The notes under the pieces were generated by a model. The model did not search any database, was not told the DNA's origin, and was given only the letters and a program-made list of their open reading frames with translations. Source: Streptosporangiaceae bacterium (GTDB lineage Bacteria > Actinomycetota > Actinomycetes > Streptosporangiales > Streptosporangiaceae). Taken from it: a stretch of 45,455 nucleotides of DNA. The translations under genes were made by a program, and so were the position numbers. The first letter of the stretch is position 1; each line of letters begins with the position of its first letter. Positions 32,608 through 42,191 of this stretch are shown here, piece after piece. The stretch is taken from contig JAFAZE010000086.1 of assembly GCA_019239975.1 (NCBI GenBank), positions 1 to 45,455 on the forward strand, read 5' to 3'.

Positions 32608-34965
32608 TTATTCGCGGGCGAGCATTGCCTCCGCCTCACGCTCGAGGTTCACGTAGGGCTCGCCGCTGACGTCCACCACGACGCGGTTGATGGTGCCGCC
32701 GGTGAACAGGTACGGCGGGGTGCCCGAATAGTCGTCGGTGACGGCCTCCCCGCTGTCGCGGCCGACGCACAGGCCCTCGCCGGCCACCGCGAAGGGGCCG
32801 GGCTGGGTTCTTATCCGGCCCTCGCCGACCTTCTTGCCGCCGTGGTAGAGGGACAGGATGCCGGTGGCGACCCCCGGCGGGTCCTCGCCGTCCTTGTCGA
32901 ACGACGCGGACAGGATCAGGTTCTCCCCGGTGGGCACGTCCTCGGCCGCCACGATCTTCTGCTCGAACATGCCTACGAAGTTGTAGGCATAGTGCAGCCG
33001 GTTGTCCTTGATGTAGAGCGCGTGGCCGCCGAACCGGGCCCCGTGCGCGAACAGGACTCCCCGCGCGCCGGGCGCCGGGATGTCCACCAGCGCACCGATC
33101 GAATAGGAGCGGTTGCGGATGTTCACCGACTGCAGCTCGGGCACGTCGGCGGTGCCGGGGTAGTAGACATACCGGTCGCGCGGTCTGGCCAGCTGCGGCC
33201 GCGGGGTCAGGAGGATTTCCAGCGCCGACCGGTCGTCGAGCGGGAACGCGCCGTTGGCGCCCGCCTCGGCGAACCACAGGTCGACCAGCTCGCGGAGCTT
33301 GTCGGGGCGCTCGGCCGCCAGGTTGTGTACCTCGGCGCGGTCGACGTCGGTGTGGTACAGCTCCCATTCGTCGTCGTTGAAGTGCCCCCAGCCGCTGATC
33401 GTCGGGTGCGTGGTGACGGCCTTCCAGCCGTCGTGCCAGATGCCGCGCGAGCCGAGCATCGAGTAGAACTGGGTAGCCCGCGCCGACGGCGCCGACGGGT
33501 CGCCCAGGGCGTAGCGCATGCTCACGCCGTCGAACCGGCTCTGCGTGTGCCCCTTGATAGCTTCCGGCGGCTCGATGCCGAGGCAGTCGAGGATGGTGGG
33601 CACGATGTCGATCGCGTGGTGGTACTGATGGCGGATCTCGCCGCCATGGCCGAGGCCCGACGGCCAGGAGATGATGCACGGGTCGGCGGTGCCGCCGTTG
33701 AACTCGTACCGCTTCCACATCTTGAACGGCGTGTTGAAGGCCATCGCCCAGCCGTTGGCGTAGTGGTTGTAGGTCTTCGGGCCGCCGAGCTCATCGATCA
33801 TCGCGAGGTTGGCCTGCAGGTCGTCGGGTACGCCGTTGAACAGCCTGCTCTCGTTCACCGAGCCATCCGGGCCGCCTTCGCCGCTCGCGCCGTTGTCCGA
33901 CACCATGATCACCAGCGTGTTGCCGAGCTGCCCTGCCTCCTCCAGATAGTCGAGCAGCCGCCCGATGTGCTGGTCGGTGTGCGCGAGGAACCCGGCGTAC
34001 ACCTCGGCCATCCGGCAGAACAGCCGCCTCTCGTCGGCGGACAGCGAGGCCCAGGGCCTGGTGTAGTCCAGCGGCGGGAACGGCTGGCCTTCGGGCCCGG
34101 TGCGGGTCTCGGGGGTGCCGATCGGGTTGACCGGCGGAAGCTCGGTGTCCTGGCCGACGATGCCCATTTCCTTCTGGCGCCGCAGGATCTGCTCGCGGAT
34201 CGCCTCATAGCCCATGTCGAACCGGCCGCGGAACCGCTCGATCCATTCCCCCGGGACATGATGCGGCGCGTGACAGGCTCCGGGAGCGTAGTAGAGGAAG
34301 AAGGGCTTGTCCGGCGCGATCACCTTCGCGTCCCTGATGAACTCGATCGCCTTGTCGGTGATGTCCTCGGTGAAGTGGTACCCCTGCTCCGGGAGCTTCG
34401 GCTGGTCCACCGGGTGGTTGTCGTAGACCAGCTCGGGATACCACTGGTTGGTCTCGGCGCCCAGGAACCCGTAGAACCGCTCGAACCCGCGCCCGGTCGG
34501 CCAGTTCCTCCGGGTGGACGCCAGGTTCATCTCGTCGGTCGGGCACAGGTGCCACTTGCCGACGTGGTAGGTGTTCCAGCCGAGTTCGCCCAGGATCTCC
34601 GAGATCATGCCGTTCTCCGGCGGGATCGTGCCGCTGGCGTTCGGGAATCCGCTGGAGGCCTCGGTGATGCACGCCATCGAGTTGCGGGTGTGGTTGCGGC
34701 CGGTCAGCAGGCAGGACCGGGTGGGTGAGCACAGCGCCGTCGTGTGCCACTGGGTGTAACGCACCCCCCGTGCCGCGATCCGGTCGATGTTCGGCGTCTC
34801 GATCGGCCCCCCGTAGCAGGACATGGCGGCGAAGCCCACGTCGTCGAGGACGATGTAGACAACGCTCGGCGCGGCTTCGGGCGCCCTGGGCGCGCCGAAC
34901 GGCTCCCAGTCGGGCACGGAGTCGCGTATGTCGATGCTGATCTTGCCCTTGAACTGCTTGCTCAC
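32608..34965 (-). CDS. Type I sulfatase (arylsulfatase family)
   Basis: 785 residues. GTG 34965 has AAGGG eight bases upstream. The catalytic motif CSPTRSCLLTGR begins at Cys79, which becomes formylglycine. Metal ligands are seen in YIVLDDVGFAAMSCYGG (Asp41, Asp42) and VSDNGAS; HVGKWHLCP holds the conserved Lys and His. The C-terminal 200 residues (LYHTDVDRAEVHNLA and a beta-rich part with GGKKVGEGRI) form the smaller subdomain typical of the long 770-790-residue arylsulfatase branch. No signal peptide is seen, so it is probably cytoplasmic. It hydrolyses sulfate esters (possibly phosphonate or phosphate esters). FGE at 28.7 kb is the probable activator. Its upstream dyad is shared with the LAL regulator. 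Confidence 0.9.
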   Translation of the reverse strand: MSKQFKGKISIDIRDSVPDWEPFGAPRAPEAAPSVVYIVLDDVGFAAMSCYGGPIETPNIDRIAARGVRYTQWHTTALCSPTRSCLLTGRNHTRNSMACITEASSGFPNASGTIPPENGMISEILGELGWNTYHVGKWHLCPTDEMNLASTRRNWPTGRGFERFYGFLGAETNQWYPELVYDNHPVDQPKLPEQGYHFTEDITDKAIEFIRDAKVIAPDKPFFLYYAPGACHAPHHVPGEWIERFRGRFDMGYEAIREQILRRQKEMGIVGQDTELPPVNPIGTPETRTGPEGQPFPPLDYTRPWASLSADERRLFCRMAEVYAGFLAHTDQHIGRLLDYLEEAGQLGNTLVIMVSDNGASGEGGPDGSVNESRLFNGVPDDLQANLAMIDELGGPKTYNHYANGWAMAFNTPFKMWKRYEFNGGTADPCIISWPSGLGHGGEIRHQYHHAIDIVPTILDCLGIEPPEAIKGHTQSRFDGVSMRYALGDPSAPSARATQFYSMLGSRGIWHDGWKAVTTHPTISGWGHFNDDEWELYHTDVDRAEVHNLAAERPDKLRELVDLWFAEAGANGAFPLDDRSALEILLTPRPQLARPRDRYVYYPGTADVPELQSVNIRNRSYSIGALVDIPAPGARGVLFAHGARFGGHALYIKDNRLHYAYNFVGMFEQKIVAAEDVPTGENLILSASFDKDGEDPPGVATGILSLYHGGKKVGEGRIRTQPGPFAVAGEGLCVGRDSGEAVTDDYSGTPPYLFTGGTINRVVVDVSGEPYVNLEREAEAMLARE

Positions 34966-35019
34966 TTCGGCCGCCCTTTCCCTGCGCGAATTGGCCGAGA
35001 TGAGGCTGACAGGCCGCGG

Positions 35020-35050
35020 TCACCCCGGCATCACCCGGCTGGAGTGAATA
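35020..35050. promoter_or_regulatory. TCACCC dyad between sulfatase and third LAL regulator
   Basis: TCACCCGGCTGGAGTGA (35031-35047) is the most symmetrical copy: TCACCC-GGCTG-GAGTGA, one mismatch between the halves. A second TCACCCC half lies eleven bases earlier at 35020. Read on the minus strand, the dyad ends 65 nt before the sulfatase start at 34965. Confidence 0.6.
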
Positions 35051-35175
35051 CCGTGCCGCACTCCACGGGGTACCTGGCGGAGGAGGCGCCGTATCGGTAT
35101 GTGAAAATGTCTGTGCAGGTCACTGAGTGATGTTCGTTGCGTAACTTAAACCGTTACCGTCTGGGTCAGCTTGCT

Positions 35176-37404
35176 ATGGACGAGTACCTCAATGCCCCGG
35201 TAGCGAGCAAGCTGCACCCTCCCGGCCCGCGCAAGGAATGGGTACCGCGCCGGCAGCTCGTCAGCCAGCTCGCCGCCACCGAGGCGAAGCTGGTCCTGGT
35301 CCACGCGCCCGCGGGCTTCGGCAAGACGATCGCCGTGGCGCAGTGGCGTGCCGCCGAACTCCAGGGCCGCCCGTTCGCGTGGGTCTCGCTCGACCGCGGT
35401 GATGACGACCCCGCCAGGCTCTGGTGGCACGTGACCCACGCCCTGCAGCGGGCGTGCCCCGGTCTCGGTGGCGGGGAGTTCCTGGGCACCCTCCGGGCAA
35501 TGCTTCACGACGTTACCGGAAGGCTGCTTCCAGCCCTCGTCAACGCGCTGGCCGCGCTCTCGGAACCGGTCGTGCTGGTACTTGACGACTGCCAGCTGAT
35601 CACGGAGCCGCGCTGCCGTGAGCAGATCGAGTTCCTGCTGCTTAACCTGCTTGCGCCGGCCAGGATCGCCCTGGTCACGCGCACAGTGCCGCAGCTGCAG
35701 CTCGCGCGCCTGCGAGCAGCCGGGGAGATCGCCGAGATCGGGATGGGTGATCTCCGCTTCACGCGGGACGAGGTGGCCGGGCTCGTTGACGTGGTGGCCG
35801 GCGTACGGCTCGGTGATCACGAGATCGCGGACCTGTCCGGGCGGACGGAGGGGTGGCCGGCCGGCGTGTATCTTGCGGCGCTCTCGCTGCGAGGCCACAC
35901 CGACCCCGCCGCCTTCGTACGCCAGTTCACCGGCGACAACAGGTACATCTCCGACTTCCTCTTCGAGGAGGTCATCAGCCGCCAGCCCGGCGACATCCTG
36001 CGGTTTCTCACCCGCACGGCGATCCTCGAGCGGTTCACGGCACCGTTGTGCGAGGCCGTCACCGAGATGGCCGGCGCCGCCGGGACCATCGACATGCTCG
36101 AACGCGAGAACCTGTTTATCGTTGCCCTTGACGAGAACCGGCAATGGTTCCGCTACCACCACCTGTTCGCCCAGGTGCTGCGGAGCCAGCTCGCACTACG
36201 TGAGCCGGCGCTGGTGCCAGAATTGCACAGGCGAGCGAGTGCATGGCACCGGCTGTGCGGGGGCGTGGCCGAGGCGATCGAACATTCCCTCGCCGCCGGG
36301 GACGTCCCCGAGGCCGTCGAGCTCATCGCCGGCCAGTGGTATCCGTACGTGAACGCCGGCCGCATGGAGACCGTTCGCCGCTGGATCAATGCTCTTGGTG
36401 ACGAGATGGTCAGCGCGAACCCCCTTGCTGCGCACTCCGCGGCATGGGTCGCTGCCCTGGCCGGAGAGCCGGAGACGGTGCGGCGCCTCGTCCGGGTCAT
36501 CGAGGCGGCCGGGTATACGGGTCCGCTCCCCGACGGTATGCGGTCGCTGAAGTCCTCCGCCGCGCTGCTTCGCGGAGCCTTTGGATTCGATGGCCTCCGG
36601 GTCATGCGAGAGTCGGCCGCCATGGCCGCCGAGCTGGAGACCGACCCCAGGTCGCCCTGGTGTATGCTCGCGCAGGCCACGCTGGGCTTCAGCCTGTATC
36701 TTTCCGGCGACCCGGGTGCGGCGGAGCCGGTCAGGCGGGCCGTACGAGGTGAGGCGTCCGGGCCGCTCACGCGGTGCGTCGCGCTCTGCGCCGCGGCGAT
36801 GGCTTCGGCCGAGGACGGCAGGCTCGGGCACGCCGAAGCGCTCGCGAACGCCGCTCGGCGAATCGCGGATGACAACGGCCTGGACAAGGCACCGCAGGCT
36901 TCGCTCGCCGGCACCGTCGCCGGTATTGTCCGGTACAGACAGGGTCGGCTCGAGGAGGCCCGGTGCGAGCTCGAGCGAGCCCTGCGGGCACGGCGGGCAT
37001 GGCTGGGGCTGAGCCCGTGGCCGACGCTGGAAATTCTGCTCCAGCTGGCGGCCGTGCTCATTGACCTGGACGACCGCGCTGGCGCGGCCGGGCTCCTCGC
37101 TGAGGCCACGGACGTGCTGACGGGGCTGCCCGACGGAGCAGACCACCTGTGGGCGCGGCTGACGTCGCTCCAGCGACGCCTTTCAGGCGCGCCGGGCGGC
37201 GCGGTGCCGGCCGACGAGCTGACCCAGCGCGAGCGGATGGTGCTGCGCCTGCTCAGGGGGACGCTGACCCTCGGGGAGGTCGCGCAGGAACTGGGCATGT
37301 CGTCCAACACGATCAAGACCCACACGCGCGCGATCTACCGGAAGCTCGGCGTCCCCGACCGGCACGGCGCGGTCGCGCGAGCCCGGGACCTGGGCCTCCT
37401 GTGA
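35176..37404 (+). CDS. LAL-type LuxR transcriptional regulator
   Basis: 742 residues from ATG 35176; the frame is open from TTG 35137, and neither start has a clear ribosome site. Walker A VHAPAGFGKTIAVAQW (about 42-57), SLDRGDDDPARLWWHVTHAL, Walker B VVLVLDDCQLI, FRYHHLFAQVLRSQL, then TPR-like repeats and the HTH LTQRERMVLRLLRGTLTLGE...SSNTIKTHTRAIYRKLGV. Paralogous to the regulator at 8.4-10.8 kb over its whole length. Family members bind ATP and an inducer (maltotriose for MalT) and activate from boxes with a GGRKGAG-like core, which is comparable to the GGGTGA half-site of the dyad. One of the three LAL proteins is therefore a candidate for its reader; this is speculation. Confidence 0.87.
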   Translation: MDEYLNAPVASKLHPPGPRKEWVPRRQLVSQLAATEAKLVLVHAPAGFGKTIAVAQWRAAELQGRPFAWVSLDRGDDDPARLWWHVTHALQRACPGLGGGEFLGTLRAMLHDVTGRLLPALVNALAALSEPVVLVLDDCQLITEPRCREQIEFLLLNLLAPARIALVTRTVPQLQLARLRAAGEIAEIGMGDLRFTRDEVAGLVDVVAGVRLGDHEIADLSGRTEGWPAGVYLAALSLRGHTDPAAFVRQFTGDNRYISDFLFEEVISRQPGDILRFLTRTAILERFTAPLCEAVTEMAGAAGTIDMLERENLFIVALDENRQWFRYHHLFAQVLRSQLALREPALVPELHRRASAWHRLCGGVAEAIEHSLAAGDVPEAVELIAGQWYPYVNAGRMETVRRWINALGDEMVSANPLAAHSAAWVAALAGEPETVRRLVRVIEAAGYTGPLPDGMRSLKSSAALLRGAFGFDGLRVMRESAAMAAELETDPRSPWCMLAQATLGFSLYLSGDPGAAEPVRRAVRGEASGPLTRCVALCAAAMASAEDGRLGHAEALANAARRIADDNGLDKAPQASLAGTVAGIVRYRQGRLEEARCELERALRARRAWLGLSPWPTLEILLQLAAVLIDLDDRAGAAGLLAEATDVLTGLPDGADHLWARLTSLQRRLSGAPGGAVPADELTQRERMVLRLLRGTLTLGEVAQELGMSSNTIKTHTRAIYRKLGVPDRHGAVARARDLGLL

Positions 37405-37428
37405 TGGGTGTTCGAGGGCCGGCGACGG

Positions 37429-40400
37429 TCAGACGCCCGGTGGGGGCAGCTCGGCCGAAGCCACCCCCACGGTGTCGAGCGTGACGGATCCCGCGGTGCC
37501 CTGGACGTGCGACGTCATCGCGATGCCGGCCAGCAGCGCGCCGGTCATGCTGATCGCCGTCGTCGAACCGGGAATCGCCGTCCACGTCTTGCCGTCAGCC
37601 GACGTGTACGCCGTGTAGTAGATGGTGGCCGTACCCGGTTTGGTGTACCGGCCGACCATCAGGTACGCCGGCACGGCCCCGGTCGCCAGCAGCTGGCTGG
37701 ACGGGCCGCCCTGGGCGGTGCGCCACTGCACGGAGATCCCGTGCCCCGGCGTCACGAACACCGCGTAGTACGGCGAGCCCGGATCGGTGGTGGCGCGCAG
37801 CATCACCCCCGCCTTCGCCCACGGATCGGTGGCCTGCTGCGCGGTCACATGCGCGCTCACCGTCCCGTCCGCGCTCAGCGTCTGCCAGGCGAAATGAAAC
37901 GCGTCCGCCGTCGACCAGATGTCACCGCCGCCCGCGGTCTCGTTCCAGACACCCCCGGTGGTGAGCCAGTCGGTGCCCGCCGACAGCGCCCCGCCGATGT
38001 CCGCGCACGTCCAGCCCGACGGGCAGACACCCGGGGGCGGCAGCTCGCCCGGGGTCACCGCCACCGTGTCGAGTGTGACGGACCCTCCCGTGCCCTGCGC
38101 GTGCGACGTCATCGCGATGCCGGCCAGCAGCGCGCCGGTCATGCTGGTCGCCGTCGTCGACCCGGGAATCGCCGTCCACGTCTTGCCGTCGGCCGACGTG
38201 TACGCCGTGTAGTAGGTCGTCGGCGTGGCGCCGGTCCTGGTGTACCGGCCGACCATCAGGTACGCCGGCACGGTCCCGGTGGTCACCAGCTGGCTGGTGA
38301 GGGCTCCCTGCGCCGTCCGCCACTGCACCGCGATCCCGTGCCCCGGCGTCACGAACACCGCGTAGTACGGCGAGCCCGGATCGGTGGTGGCGCGCAGCAT
38401 CACCCCCGCCTTCGCCCACGGGTCGGTGGCCTGCTGCGCGGTCACATGCGCGCTCACCGTCCCGTCCGCGCTCAGCGTCTGCCACGCGAAATGGAACGCG
38501 TCCGCCGTCGACCAGATGTCACCGCCGCCCGCGGTCTCGTTCCAGACACCCCCGGTGGTGAGCTGGTCCTGGCCGGGAGGCAGCGCGCCGCCGATGTCCG
38601 CGCACGTCCAGGCCGCCGGGCAGATGAACGGCGGCGGGTTGGATGACGGCACCGACGCCAGGTTGTCGACGGCCGACGTGACCGTGGTGGCCTGCGCGTA
38701 GGAGTCGGCGGCGATGCCGGCGGCCAGCGGGCCCGGCAGGGTCAGCGCCACGGTGGAGCCGGGGACGTAGGCCCAGTTCTTCCCGTCGGTGGACGTGTAG
38801 GCGCTGTACAGCACGTTGCCGTGGACGGTGTCGGTGTAGCGGCTGGCCATCACCCAGATCGGGGTGGTGGCCGTGGCGGACCCCAGGACCTGGTTGGTCT
38901 GCGCCGCCTCCGCGCTCCGCCACTGGACGTCCACCCCGTGCTGCGGCGTGATGAACACGCCGTAGTAGGGCGCCTGCGGGTCGGTGGCGCTGGAGCGGAT
39001 CATCACGCCGGTCTTCATCCACGGGCCGCCGTTGGCGCCCTGGGAGACGACCCGTGCGCTGATCGTCCCGTCGCCGTGCGGCGAGTTGGCCGGGTCCTGC
39101 GGGAAGGCGCTCGACATGAAGCGGAAGTTGTCGTACACCGACCAGATGTCCGAGCCTCCGGCCTGGATGCTCCAGCTTCCGGTCGGCGTGTTGCTCTGCG
39201 CTGGGCTCAGGTAGACCTGGTTACCCGGCAGGATGTCGGTGCCGATGTCGTTGCAGGTGAAACCGCTCGGGCAGATCCCCGGTGGCTGCGAGCTCGCCGC
39301 CGTCAGCGTCACGGCGGCGTAGTTCACCGCGGGGGTGACGCGCGGCGCGGCCGCGGTCGCGGCCAGGCCCGACAGGTACGAGCCGGTTCCCATGTCGATC
39401 GCCGCGGTGGAACCGAGCACCGGCGTCCAGTTGGTGCCGTCGGCCGATGTCTCCGCCGAGAAAAACGTCTGTGCCGGCGTGAGGCTCGTGTCCAGCCAGC
39501 GAATGATCCTCACGTACTCCCCTGAGGTCACAGACGGCAGCGCGATATGTGACGTCCTGCTGGGCACGGCGCCATAAGGGCGCCACTGGACTGTGGCCGA
39601 TCCGCCCGGGTTGAGCAGCACGGCATAGTAGGCAGATGTCGGGTTGGCGTTCGCCCGCATCATGATCCCTTCCTGTGCCGCCGCCGGGTTCGTGGACTGG
39701 GTGATCACCTGCGCGCTCAGCGTCTGGTCGCCCGTCACCGTCTGGTAAACGTAATGCAGGGAGTCGGATACGCCCAGGGTAATGCCCGTGCCGGTGCCGT
39801 ACAGGGTCAGGGCGCTGGCGCTTGTGGCCGTGGTGTCGCCGCGCGGGCTCGGGTTCCCGATGTCGGCGCAGGTCCAGGGGGTCGGGCAAGGATGCGCCGT
39901 GGGCTGGGGCGTCAGCGTCGTGGTAGGCGCGCCGCCGACCGCGATGTTGCTGAACTTCGCGGTGCTCGTGTTAGCGGTGGTCCCAGCGTTCACGTACAGC
40001 CCCGCGCTGGTGGTGGCCGGAAAGTCCAGGTCGACCGTGGTGCCGGGAACAAGCTGGTAATTGACGCCGTCGGTGGAAATCCCGGTGCTGAACACGTTCC
40101 CGCGGCGCTGGATCATCATGTAGATCGGCTTGTCGGCCGGGTAGACCTTGGTCAGCTCGGTCCGGGTGGCGCCGAATGCCGTCCGGTACCAGATGTCGAT
40201 GTTCGCCCTGGTCTCGTTCTCGGGGAGCAGGTTCGGATACGCATCCACGCTGTACATGGGAGATCCCGGATTGGCCGTGTCCTGCCGCACGACCAGCCCG
40301 GCCTCCGGCCGCGGCTGCTGCGCGGTCGTCGGCACCGGAACCTGCGAGAGGACCTGCACGCTGGCCTGGAAGTCTCCGGTGACCGGCTTCGAGATGAACC

Positions 40401-41979
40401 TTCCGGCGTCCGCCGGCCCGGTGTAGCCGCCCGCCGAGGTTACCGACAGAACGCCGCCGGCGGTGCTCTCCGAGGCCGGGAGGGTTTGGTTGCCGATGTT
40501 CTGGCAGGTGAACCCGGCGGGGCAGTTGGGGTCGGCGGGCGGGGTGGTCACGGTCCCGGGCCCGAAGGCGTAGAGCTTGCCGTTCTGCGCGTCCACGAAG
40601 AACTCGCCGCGCGCCACCGACACGGCGCCGTAGACCGGCGCGGGCAGCAGGTAGCTGTAGAGCAGCGAGCCGGTGCTGGCGTTCAGGACCTCGAACGTGC
40701 TGCCCTCGACCTCGGCGATCATGCCGTTCACGTAGGCCGGCGCGCCGATGATCCCGCCCTCGGTCTGGCGGCTCCACAGCACGGCGCCGGTACCCGGGTT
40801 GAACGCGGTGATGGAGCCGGTGGATCCGTGGCCGTTCGAGACGTTGCTGCCGCCGGCGTAGTAGAGCGTGCCGTTGGCGAACACACCGGAGGAGATGGTC
40901 CCGTCGGCGCAGGTGGGGCAGTCCCCGCCGATCGCGATCCGGTGCTGCCAGACCGGCCCGGCGGCCAGGTTGCCGCGCTTGAAGGTGTACAGGATGCCGT
41001 TCTTGTTCGCCACCGACAGCAGCTGATCGCCGGCCGCGTCGGTGGTCAGCGTCGGCGTGGTCCCCCAGTCCGAGTCCGACACCGAGGCCTCGAACGGAAG
41101 CTGCCAGGAACTCTTGTAGGCGAGCGTGGTGGCGTCCAGCGCGACGATCGCCTGCGACTGCGTCTGGGTGTAGTCGTTGAGCGTGCCCGTGGACACGAAG
41201 ATCGTGCTGGTCGCCGCGTCGTAGGTGGGCGATGTCCACACGCCGCCGCCGACCTGGCCGTTCGGCACGAAGTTGTAGGTGGCGACGATCTGGCCCTGCT
41301 GCGGGCCGGAGATCGCCACCTTCAGCAGCTGGCCCTGCACCAGCGGGGCATCGCAGTTGCTGGCGATGCCGATGTAGGCGTAGTTGCCGATGATCAGCGG
41401 GCTGGACCAGTTGTAGTGCGCCCCCGCCTGGCTGTTGTCGCCGGTGTAGACCTTCCACAGGACGGCGCCGGTGGTCGCGTTGAGCGCGTACCAGTACGGG
41501 CCACCGCCGCCGACGTACACCACGCCGTTGACCACCGCCGCCGACGACGTGATGCCGATCGAGGGCGGGTTGCACGCGGGGTCCGTGGTGGTGCCGGTGT
41601 AGGTCTTCCAGATCAGCGCGCCCGTCGTGGTGTCGACGGCGTACTCGTAGCCGTCCCACGCTCCCACGTAGGCGGTCGTGCCGACGATGCTCGTCGAGGT
41701 CGCCATCGGGCCGCCGGCCTGATACGACCACTTCATGCCCAGCGCCGGGGCGTTGGCGATGCTGAGCACCGGGTCGGTGGTCGCCGCCGTCCTGGCGGCG
41801 TTCTGCAGGAACATCGGCCAGTCCTGGTAGGCGACGGCGCTGGCCCGCGGCGCCGCCGGGTGCAGCGAGCTCGCGGCGGCCACGCCGGCCGTCGCGGCCG
41901 CCCCAGCCGTCAGCGCGGCGAGCAGCAGCAGAACCGAAGAGCCGAAAGAAGTAAGCCGGTGCGACAGGCGTTTGATCAT
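37429..41979 (-). CDS. Giant secreted beta-propeller protein with five repeated modules
   Basis: 1516 residues. ATG 41979 begins MIKRLSHRLTSFGSSVLLLL, a Sec signal peptide ending near AAASS. Residues about 45-485 are a PQQ-like/Pyrrolo-quinoline-type beta-propeller with blades such as VVYVGGGGPYWYALNATTG, VLWKVYTG and LYYAGGSNV. Then five modules of about 200 residues each start with CPxxxTCxDIG (coding positions 40524, 39888, 39273, 38622 and 38025 downwards). They contain W, GVMIR/GVMLR, YYAVF(V/I)TP, VQWR and YTSADGK..W..PGST motifs that resemble the DUF1349/concanavalin-like beta-sandwich. The last two modules are nearly identical in DNA. No LPxTG or membrane anchor, so probably exported; a role in binding surface glycans or an extracellular dehydrogenase is possible but unproved. 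Confidence 0.85.
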   Translation of the reverse strand: MIKRLSHRLTSFGSSVLLLLAALTAGAAATAGVAAASSLHPAAPRASAVAYQDWPMFLQNAARTAATTDPVLSIANAPALGMKWSYQAGGPMATSTSIVGTTAYVGAWDGYEYAVDTTTGALIWKTYTGTTTDPACNPPSIGITSSAAVVNGVVYVGGGGPYWYALNATTGAVLWKVYTGDNSQAGAHYNWSSPLIIGNYAYIGIASNCDAPLVQGQLLKVAISGPQQGQIVATYNFVPNGQVGGGVWTSPTYDAATSTIFVSTGTLNDYTQTQSQAIVALDATTLAYKSSWQLPFEASVSDSDWGTTPTLTTDAAGDQLLSVANKNGILYTFKRGNLAAGPVWQHRIAIGGDCPTCADGTISSGVFANGTLYYAGGSNVSNGHGSTGSITAFNPGTGAVLWSRQTEGGIIGAPAYVNGMIAEVEGSTFEVLNASTGSLLYSYLLPAPVYGAVSVARGEFFVDAQNGKLYAFGPGTVTTPPADPNCPAGFTCQNIGNQTLPASESTAGGVLSVTSAGGYTGPADAGRFISKPVTGDFQASVQVLSQVPVPTTAQQPRPEAGLVVRQDTANPGSPMYSVDAYPNLLPENETRANIDIWYRTAFGATRTELTKVYPADKPIYMMIQRRGNVFSTGISTDGVNYQLVPGTTVDLDFPATTSAGLYVNAGTTANTSTAKFSNIAVGGAPTTTLTPQPTAHPCPTPWTCADIGNPSPRGDTTATSASALTLYGTGTGITLGVSDSLHYVYQTVTGDQTLSAQVITQSTNPAAAQEGIMMRANANPTSAYYAVLLNPGGSATVQWRPYGAVPSRTSHIALPSVTSGEYVRIIRWLDTSLTPAQTFFSAETSADGTNWTPVLGSTAAIDMGTGSYLSGLAATAAAPRVTPAVNYAAVTLTAASSQPPGICPSGFTCNDIGTDILPGNQVYLSPAQSNTPTGSWSIQAGGSDIWSVYDNFRFMSSAFPQDPANSPHGDGTISARVVSQGANGGPWMKTGVMIRSSATDPQAPYYGVFITPQHGVDVQWRSAEAAQTNQVLGSATATTPIWVMASRYTDTVHGNVLYSAYTSTDGKNWAYVPGSTVALTLPGPLAAGIAADSYAQATTVTSAVDNLASVPSSNPPPFICPAAWTCADIGGALPPGQDQLTTGGVWNETAGGGDIWSTADAFHFAWQTLSADGTVSAHVTAQQATDPWAKAGVMLRATTDPGSPYYAVFVTPGHGIAVQWRTAQGALTSQLVTTGTVPAYLMVGRYTRTGATPTTYYTAYTSADGKTWTAIPGSTTATSMTGALLAGIAMTSHAQGTGGSVTLDTVAVTPGELPPPGVCPSGWTCADIGGALSAGTDWLTTGGVWNETAGGGDIWSTADAFHFAWQTLSADGTVSAHVTAQQATDPWAKAGVMLRATTDPGSPYYAVFVTPGHGISVQWRTAQGGPSSQLLATGAVPAYLMVGRYTKPGTATIYYTAYTSADGKTWTAIPGSTTAISMTGALLAGIAMTSHVQGTAGSVTLDTVGVASAELPPPGV
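37432..38622 (-). repeat. Tandem pair of near-identical 0.6-kb coding modules
   Basis: Two adjacent units, 38026-38622 (597 bp) and 37432-38025 (594 bp), encode the fourth and fifth modules of the propeller protein. Long stretches are identical base for base, for example in the GGGDIWSTADAFHFAWQTLS region, while the small differences cluster where the older modules also vary. The gene ends at the module boundary (ELPPPGV then stop, where the internal copy continues CPSGW). This indicates recent tandem duplication, and the unit count may vary between strains. Confidence 0.85.
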
Positions 41980-42191
41980 GAGCTGGTCTCTACACCCTTT
42001 GTGGATGGCGGTAATGCGGATTGCCCTGGTTCGCGTAAAAGAAGGGCATATCACCTAGACGCACAGGTCACCGGATCGGTTGACGCACCGGTTTCGGCGC
42101 AGCGATCCAGGTCTGGTCACCGCGCACCGGTACCGTAAATACCGGCAATCCGGCGAGCACCACGCCGCGGGAGATCGGAAGAAAGGCATCC

